From NCBI GenBank assembly GCA_964017155.1, contig OZ024862.1:35991390-36055389 (forward strand): a DNA stretch of 64,000 nt, read 5' to 3'. Below, piece by piece: positions 57,760-64,000 of this stretch. The DNA is from Oasisia sp. SBJ-2009. Lineage: Eukaryota > Annelida > Polychaeta > Sabellida > Siboglinidae. The notes below the pieces were generated by a model. That model searched no databases and was not told where the DNA came from. It worked only from the letters and a program-made list of their open reading frames with translations. Position numbers and translations under genes: made by a program. Numbering within the stretch: the first letter of the stretch is position 1; every line of letters begins with the position of its first letter.

Positions 57760-59300
57760 GAGTAGTAACTATAATTTTTATTACTATCGTCTTTTATTTT
57801 GTTTGCAAGATCCTTACCTATGTTTGTAAAAAATTATTTAAAGTAATTTGCAATTTCTACATTATCAGTTATTTTATTATCTCCGTTCTTGATATATTCA
57901 GGTAATGAACCTTTTTTAATTGACCTATGTAATATTTCGTTAATGGTTTTCCATGTTTTCCTTGCGTCATTTTTATATGAGTTAAATAGTTGTTCATAAT
58001 ATGATAGTTTGGCTGCTCTGATACTTCTTTTAAGGATACCATTATATGTTTTTAAATTTGACGTTTTAATAACATGTTCGATAGATGTTGGATTTAAACG
58101 TTTAAGTTGATTATGCAGGTTGTCTCTGTATTTTATAGATTTAAGTATACCATTTGTTATCCATTGGGAATGTTTATGTTTATGTTTCTTAAACTTGACT
58201 AATTTGTATGGCATGTGTTTACGGTTTGCCTTTCCCAGTTCCTCAGTAATTATTTTATAATTTTTATTAGGATCAGACAAACTCTTTTTGTCTAATTTCT
58301 CCATTATATTTGAGTTGGTTATTTCAGAGGCAAAGTTCCACATAGCTATTTCATTCTGTATATGTATTTTGATTAATTTGGGAGGACATTTTTTGACTGG
58401 AGCATTGTTAATAAATATGAAATATGGGTGGTGATCTGAGAATTGTTTGATAAGGATACCTGCTGTTGATTCTAGCATTAATTCACTAATTTTGCAAAAC
58501 AAGTTGTCAATCAGAGTACCATTTAGGGAAGAAAATCTTGTTGGGAATGTTATTTTGGGAAAGAAACTAAATCCTGTTAAGGTGTCGTAAAATTCGCTAC
58601 AATATTCTTTTTCATTGATTTTAAGAAGGTTTATATTAAAGGCTCCTGCAATGATTACTTCAGATTTGTTTAAATCAATATGTGATAATACTGATGCAAA
58701 TTCATCAATAAAGTTTTGGTAGTCACAATTTAGGACTCGTGGAGGTCTGTATATGTTACCAATTATCACAGGTTTTATAAGGCCGCCCCCTGTGACTTCA
58801 ATAAACTGACCCTCCCAATTTTCATTTTTTATTACTTGCAGGACCTTATATTTATACTGTGATTGAATATACATAATTAAGCCTCCTTTTGTACTACTAG
58901 TCTTGCCCAACGAGGTGCAAGTATAGTCTTCTAATTGAATGTTACATAAGTCGTCTTGTTCAGTTAGCCAGCTTTCCTGAATACATATAACACTGAAAGC
59001 ATAATTAAGTACCCGCAGTTCTTGTGTGAAAACTTCTGTTTCGTTTAATTTAGCATTAATAGATTGAATGTTTGTGCTCAATACGCCAACATTATTTGTT
59101 TTTGTATTTATCAATGATTTAAAGTTGTTGGTGTCGTAGTACGATGAAGTTTTCATTATTGGCAAACTATCGTTATCAAAGTTTTCATCATCGCTATGAT
59201 GTAAAACTTTATTTAGGCAATTTTTATGAATACATCCGTAATGTCGTAGACATTGGTAATCAGAATCTAACATTATAGTGTGACTATACATTATTTACAA
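57760..59300 (-). mobile_element. Truncated LINE: endonuclease only
   Basis: The minus-strand frame 59291-57834 (485 codons) is an APE endonuclease of Jockey/CR1-type LINEs: VLSTNIQSINAKLNE, VICIQESWL, GGLIMYI, IIGNIYRPP and FSDHHPYFIF. The usual catalytic GDFN reads GAFN. The linker to the reverse transcriptase (ARKTWKTINEIL, then IANYFK) ends in TAA at 57834. Homology (FFTNIGKDLANKIK) goes on to about 57760, where the element is cut off. The reverse transcriptase is absent. Confidence 0.8.
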
Positions 59301-59599
59301 TTGTCAACGTATTGGAGGGCGCCACTCTGCCAATTTACCTGAGGGAGGCAGACGATGGTGCAATTTGTGGATTAATTGTTGCATGCTCGCGAAAGAAGTT
59401 GTGCGTAGTGCCTCCCTCGGGTCTGCCAGCGGTGACAGTTTCGCTATGACGATAGCTTCGTTGTAACACAGGCCACGGCATATTATTCGCGTAGCATTTT
59501 CTGGCTGGTTTGTTTTCGAGCTGGTTTGTTTCCTTTTTTGTTAGGCTCAAATGCCACACGAGGCAGGCGTACTCAATGACTGACTTATCGGATTAGTAT

Positions 59600-60004
59600 G
59601 ATATATTTTGATAAGTGAATTCATCGATGTGGAGTTGGCAAGTGAAATTGTGTGAAAGTATGATAACTAGTTGACGAGTGCAGTTCACTTGTTCCATTTG
59701 TCTGTCGAATGTTGTTATCGATGAGATGTCTGACATTTTGTTTCTGGAAGCATATGCGCATTTCCGTCGTGTTATCGTAGTTCAGTGCCATTTTGTTGGT
59801 GGAAGTCCATTGTGCCATTTTGTTTGCCGATATTTGGAGCGAGCTGTCGACGCATGAAGGTGAATATGGTTCCCATACTGTAGAGTCGTCTACATATTTG
59901 ACATGATCATAAGTTGTCCGTTTATATGATGCACAAAACCAATGGGACTGAGCATTTTCCTTGTGGAACGCCGGCGTTGATAGTGGCGTTCTTTGACATT
60001 ATAC
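59600..60004 (-). pseudogene. LINE reverse transcriptase remnant, part 2
   Basis: On the minus strand: NAGVPQGKCSVPLVLCI (motif B, about 59977-59930), then after a shift YVDDSTVWEPYS (catalytic YVDD, about 59900) and AQWTSTNKMALNY...TEMRICF (59815-59740). It continues part 1 at 62451-62690; a P-like transposon sits between them. Confidence 0.7.
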
Positions 60005-60763
60005 CAAAGAGTGTAAAACGCAAAGAGGCGGCACTCTGTCGTTTTTGCGTGACTTCAGCGACCGTAGCGCACCAAGCGGCGAGGTGGCTGACAAACGTAA
60101 ACAAACGCACGTGGTAGTTTTGCGCTGTGCTGTATGCACGCTATTCGAGTTCCTTGAGCAATGAAGGATGGGCGATTGCCATATCAATTATCAAACACAC
60201 GAAGATTTAAGAAGAATGAAGAAAAGTTAAACAAATTTTATTTATTTATTTTTCACAGAAGTTCTTGACAACGACAATCGACATATTACATTTTCAATGT
60301 ATATTCCGTTGTTTGCGCCGATACAACGTGTGTATCATTTGGGTTTCATTCATGTTTTTTTCTGGCCACACTAATGGCAAACAGCAGGCCACACAGCAGC
60401 ATTTGAATGAAAACAAATTCATTGTTCATTGTAAAACAAATACAGACATTGCAATAGTGTCCAGTCTAAAATGAATAAAATTGCCCCCCCCCCCACATTT
60501 GCAGCCATAAAGACAAAATATTATAAGCTGGCTTCTTTCTCTCAGTGAAAATTGTCAGCGACATCAGTATTTACATGGAAATATAATGGACATATTCTAA
60601 GTAAATCAGAATTTTATGAACCTCATTTCCTTTGTTCTCAGCGAAGATGATCTAAACAATGTATGCGAGATTTACAACAGAGAAAGGCTCTCGGCTACCC
60701 GAACATTATCCAACTGGTCATCATCAAAGTCTGATACATAAAACAAATTTAGCTATCATAAAT

Positions 60764-61327
60764 TTACAGGTGACTGAATTTGATAACATTCCTATTCTTT
60801 CGGTCTTTCTTGTCCCTGAGTTTGATGTTGGCTTGTCTGTTGGAATGGTGTAGTCTGATGTTCACCATCAGATGCACAATGACGTTGGCCAGTTTGCAAA
60901 CGTTGCACGACAAGCTCTGATCCACACACGTCACGAGCGATGCTATGAGTGTGGCCTTCACTCGTGGTCGGTGCATGACATCATCGATTTGCTTGATGTA
61001 GGAGACTTCCATTTTCTTTAGCGCGTCGACCAGGATGGGGCTCGGAACTTGTAGGCCAACGTTTGCATCAGCATAGTTCTTCGCTGCCAAGAAGTCGTGA
61101 TTTGGGTCACTGTCAGATATGACGGAGCGGATTTTGGTCTTGCACGAAGTACACACCTTGTCAGCGATCTTCTTGACGATGTACGCTCCTATGTACGTGA
61201 GGACGTTCATCTCCTTCAAGGACAGTTGTTCACCTTCCGATGGTTGACAAGTGGCCAGCGACTGAATCGACACTGGCAACTCATTGGCGATGGAACGTAT
61301 TGTTGGAAGAATAGCTGGTATCAAGCA
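60764..61327 (-). pseudogene. P-element-type transposase, last exon
   Basis: The open frame runs from beyond 61327 to the stop at 60764. TTTTATGCAG just before 61327 is a good splice acceptor, so this is read as the 3' exon. Features: LTYIGAYIVKKIADKVCTSC, an SYIKQIDDVMHRP stretch, and a basic tail IRLHHSNRQANIKLRDKK with KFSHL at the end, as in P-element/THAP9-like transposases. The N-terminal THAP finger and catalytic core are not recognisable in the 2.4-kb element. Confidence 0.6.
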
Positions 61328-62037
61328 CTGCATAAAATGAAGGAAGATTTCTTTGTATATTTTATGATATTTCCCAGTACATGTAACTAAATTATATTGC
61401 TTTGGAACCAAAAAATAACAAGTTATTTTCATATTTTTCTTATTTCAGTGAATCATGAATCAATCACTTTAATCAATATCAATGTCAATGACTCATTGAG
61501 TGTCAACAAACTCGCTGTCGGTGGCCTGTTATCGCTCACGATTCACGAACATTTGGGAAAATGCAATCTTTTCGTACATAGTTTATAATTAAAAAAATAT
61601 AGCCTCAAAAGCATTACCGTCGCATTCAATAATAGCCTCAGGATTTTACTCAACTTACCCTCAAGATGTAGTGCAAGTTTTATGTTTGCCACCAACTACA
61701 TTAAATCCTTCAATGAACGCATTCGTTCATCCATATTCAGTCTTCTATGTCGTCTTCATCAGTCAGATAATATTCTTTTTATTAATTACCTCCATACCGA
61801 TATTCATTTTAGGAGCCGTATGTACTCATACTGGAGGTCGTTATTGTACACATGACATTATTATTGTATTTATTTTTTAATCAATTTTTTATATTAATTT
61901 TTACACCTTATTTAATTAATTTCCTCATGTATTTAGACATAATTTTTTTTAATTTACACTTATATTTTTACGTTGATCACATCATTGCTTTGATTGTATT
62001 ATATACTTTTCATATTTTTTATTGTATTTTATGTATG

Positions 62038-62152
<115 letters not shown>

Positions 62153-62450
62153 ACGACGTCTTGTCTGAAATAAACTTTATTATTATTATTATATAGGACA
62201 CGATCCATTTACCTTTCTTGGTCTTTGGGAAATCGAAAAAAACTTAAATCACGACGATTTTTCATATTGTTGCCGCATTTTTGCGCGGCACAATGATGGC
62301 CATGGCTCGGTGACGACCATTTAGACTTTTCCATTTTCGAAGCGACCAAGCAACCAGCCTCCTCGCCGCTTGGTGCGCTGCGGCGCTCGGCGCACTATGG
62401 CACATATAGGAAGTGCCGCCTCTTATTGATTTTAAACTCTTTGATTATAC

Positions 62451-62690
62451 TGCCGATATCCACTCGCAGTTTGCGTTGTCATAAAAAAGATGTGAATCAT
62501 TTTATTACAAAGGTTGACAGTCCCAGTGACACACATTTAATCAACAGAGTATGGTGGTCTACTCTGTCAAACACTTTGCTGAAGTCGACGAGTAGTATCG
62601 GATCATGGTTTCGGTGGAGTCGGGCGCAGATTTTCACCTGTGCTCGATAAGTGCGTGCGCTGGGGACATTCCTTTTTCTGACCAATGTTG
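62451..62690 (-). pseudogene. LINE reverse transcriptase remnant, part 1
   Basis: On the minus strand, PILLVDFSKVFDRVDHHTLL is reverse transcriptase motif A with the first catalytic Asp. A frame reading RKLRVDIGSI runs up to the P-like insertion and resumes at 60004 toward motif B. Confidence 0.75.
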
Positions 62691-63209
62691 TTGGGGGGTC
62701 AACTTAATAGGTTGTCAGCGATGGCCGTTATGCAGGCGAAACAAGGATTGCTCCAAGCAAATGGACAATACCGGCTTAAGTGATATTCCCTTACAACAAA
62801 ATAGCATTCAAATACCATTGGTTTTTGAATGGTTTCTTGAATGGTACTTTAAAGGTCCTAGGGGGGTATTATGGCCAACGGTATTTGAATGGTATCGGAA
62901 TATTTTGAATAGTATTTTGGATTCGTTGTACCGTTCAGTGGTATTGAATGGTATTTTAAATCACCGTTGACAGTACCACTGAGTCCTGCTGATATATCGT
63001 TGATTCTGAATGGCATTCAATGATAATCAATGATATACCATAGGCTCTTTTTTGTAAGGGTTGGCCGCAGGTCTTTGTGAATGACCCTCAGCGGTTGTAC
63101 TTTGGATATAGGTCTTACGTCGGGGCATTTCCACAGCAGTGACAGAGTTCTTCTCTCCAGGCTGCTGTTGAAGACCCCGCACAGGAGGAACAAATGTGGT
63201 GGCATGGTG
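62691..63209 (-). repeat. 519-bp tandem duplication, unit 1
   Basis: Near-identical to 63210-63725; only a few differences were noticed (for example CGAAACAAGG against CGAAAAAAGG). Each unit carries, on the minus strand, WKCPDVRPISKVQPLRV then IHKDLRPTL, the reverse transcriptase N-terminal part of the same LINE, plus a TTGAATGGTAT-rich insert. Confidence 0.9.
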
Positions 63210-63725
63210 TTGGGGGGTCAACTTAATAGGTTGTCAGCGATGGCCGTTATGCAGGCGAAAAAAGGATTGCTCCAAGCAAATGGACAATACCGGCTTAAGT
63301 GATATTCCCTTACAACAAAATAGCATTCAAATACCATTGGTTTTTGAATGGTTTCTTGAATGGTACTTGAAAGGTCCTAGGGGGGTATTATGGCCAACGG
63401 TATTTGAATGGTATCGGAATATTTTGAATAGTATTTTGGATTCGTTGTACCGTTCAGTGGTATTGAATGGTATTTTAAATCACCGTTGACAGTACCACTG
63501 AGTCCTGCTGATATATCGTTGATTCTGAATGGCATTCAATGATAATCAATGATATACCATAGGCTCTTTTTTGTAAGGGTTGGCCGCAGGTCTTTGTGAA
63601 TGACCCTCAGCGGTTGTACTTTGGATATAGGTCTTACGTCGGGGCATTTCCACAGCAGTGACAGAGTTCTTCTCTCCAGGCTGCTGTTGAAGACCCCGCA
63701 CAGGAGGAACAAATGTGGTGGCATG
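63210..63725 (-). repeat. 519-bp tandem duplication, unit 2
   Basis: Second copy, starting TTGGGGGGTCAACTTAATAG and ending at GGTGGCATGG. It includes the same LINE reverse transcriptase fragment. After it, to the window end, nothing could be assigned. Confidence 0.9.
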
Positions 63726-64000
63726 GTCACATATAATACATTTTGGCATTTCGTCAGAGCCGACAGCTTTGTTTGCTTTAATCCGCGATAGAGATTTGGC
63801 TACTTATGCGACACTGGTGATATCTGTATTTTACGTACATAGTATCTCCGTTGCAACGACTTTCTTTCCCGGTTAATTTTTTTCTACATTAAATGTACAA
63901 TATTGATCTCCACCAAGAAGTGCTCTCTGACGGCAACTAATTAGTTGGCGAAAATTATCATTTACCCAAAGTCTATCACTTGAGCAACTGCCGATTTGGC

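Overview
This is a AT-rich eukaryotic (metazoan) window. Spliced genes with GT-AG introns, many di-, penta- and minisatellites, a tRNA-headed SINE, APE-type LINEs and DNA transposons of several superfamilies (hAT, Academ-like, P-like and a Mutator-like element) suggest a marine invertebrate, most likely a lophotrochozoan such as a mollusc. That placement is inference; no species-specific marker was seen.

Host genes. (1) An AAMP homologue (WD40 protein, minus strand, 11 exons, 5823-17889) was assembled here exon by exon with consistent splice phases, 408 residues. (2) An AGTRAP homologue (angiotensin receptor-associated protein family, plus strand, 7 exons, 20590-26120) has 178 residues, a 30-nt first coding exon and a 34-nt microexon. 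The two are divergently transcribed, with 2.7 kb between start codons. (3) Two intronless AKR1-type aldo-keto reductases lie in tandem (minus strand, 28419-29384 and 31152-32123), the product of a roughly 3-kb tandem duplication. (4) An atypical rhodopsin-like GPCR sits at 54016-55020 (plus strand).

Mobile DNA dominates the rest. AAMP intron 1 holds a 3.5-kb RTE-like LINE with a 12-bp target site duplication (TSD). AAMP intron 4 holds a TIR element with a THAP-like remnant, and a further intron a 422-bp MITE. The upstream region of the second AKR copy is split by two large insertions: an 8.1-kb hAT element (TSD ATGTGAAT) that itself contains a MITE and a 5.36-kb Academ-like transposon (4-bp TSD, 240-bp TIRs, 1341-codon ORF), and a 5.4-kb element with a 9-bp TSD ending in an array of perfect palindromes each holding TGACGTCA. 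The first AKR copy preserves the empty sites, so the order of events can be read directly. The right third (46-64 kb) is a graveyard of LINE fragments, a 2.4-kb P-like transposon inside a LINE reverse transcriptase, a 519-bp near-identical tandem duplication, and long (TA)n and (TG)n tracts around the GPCR.

Three hairpin loci (187-402, 13843-17551, 55627-55806) share one architecture, inverted arms around a (TA)n loop, although their arm sequences are unrelated. Regions not listed below (for example 3911-5520, 49024-49430, 50100-50900, 56166-56640, 63730-64000) showed no gene or repeat that I can support.
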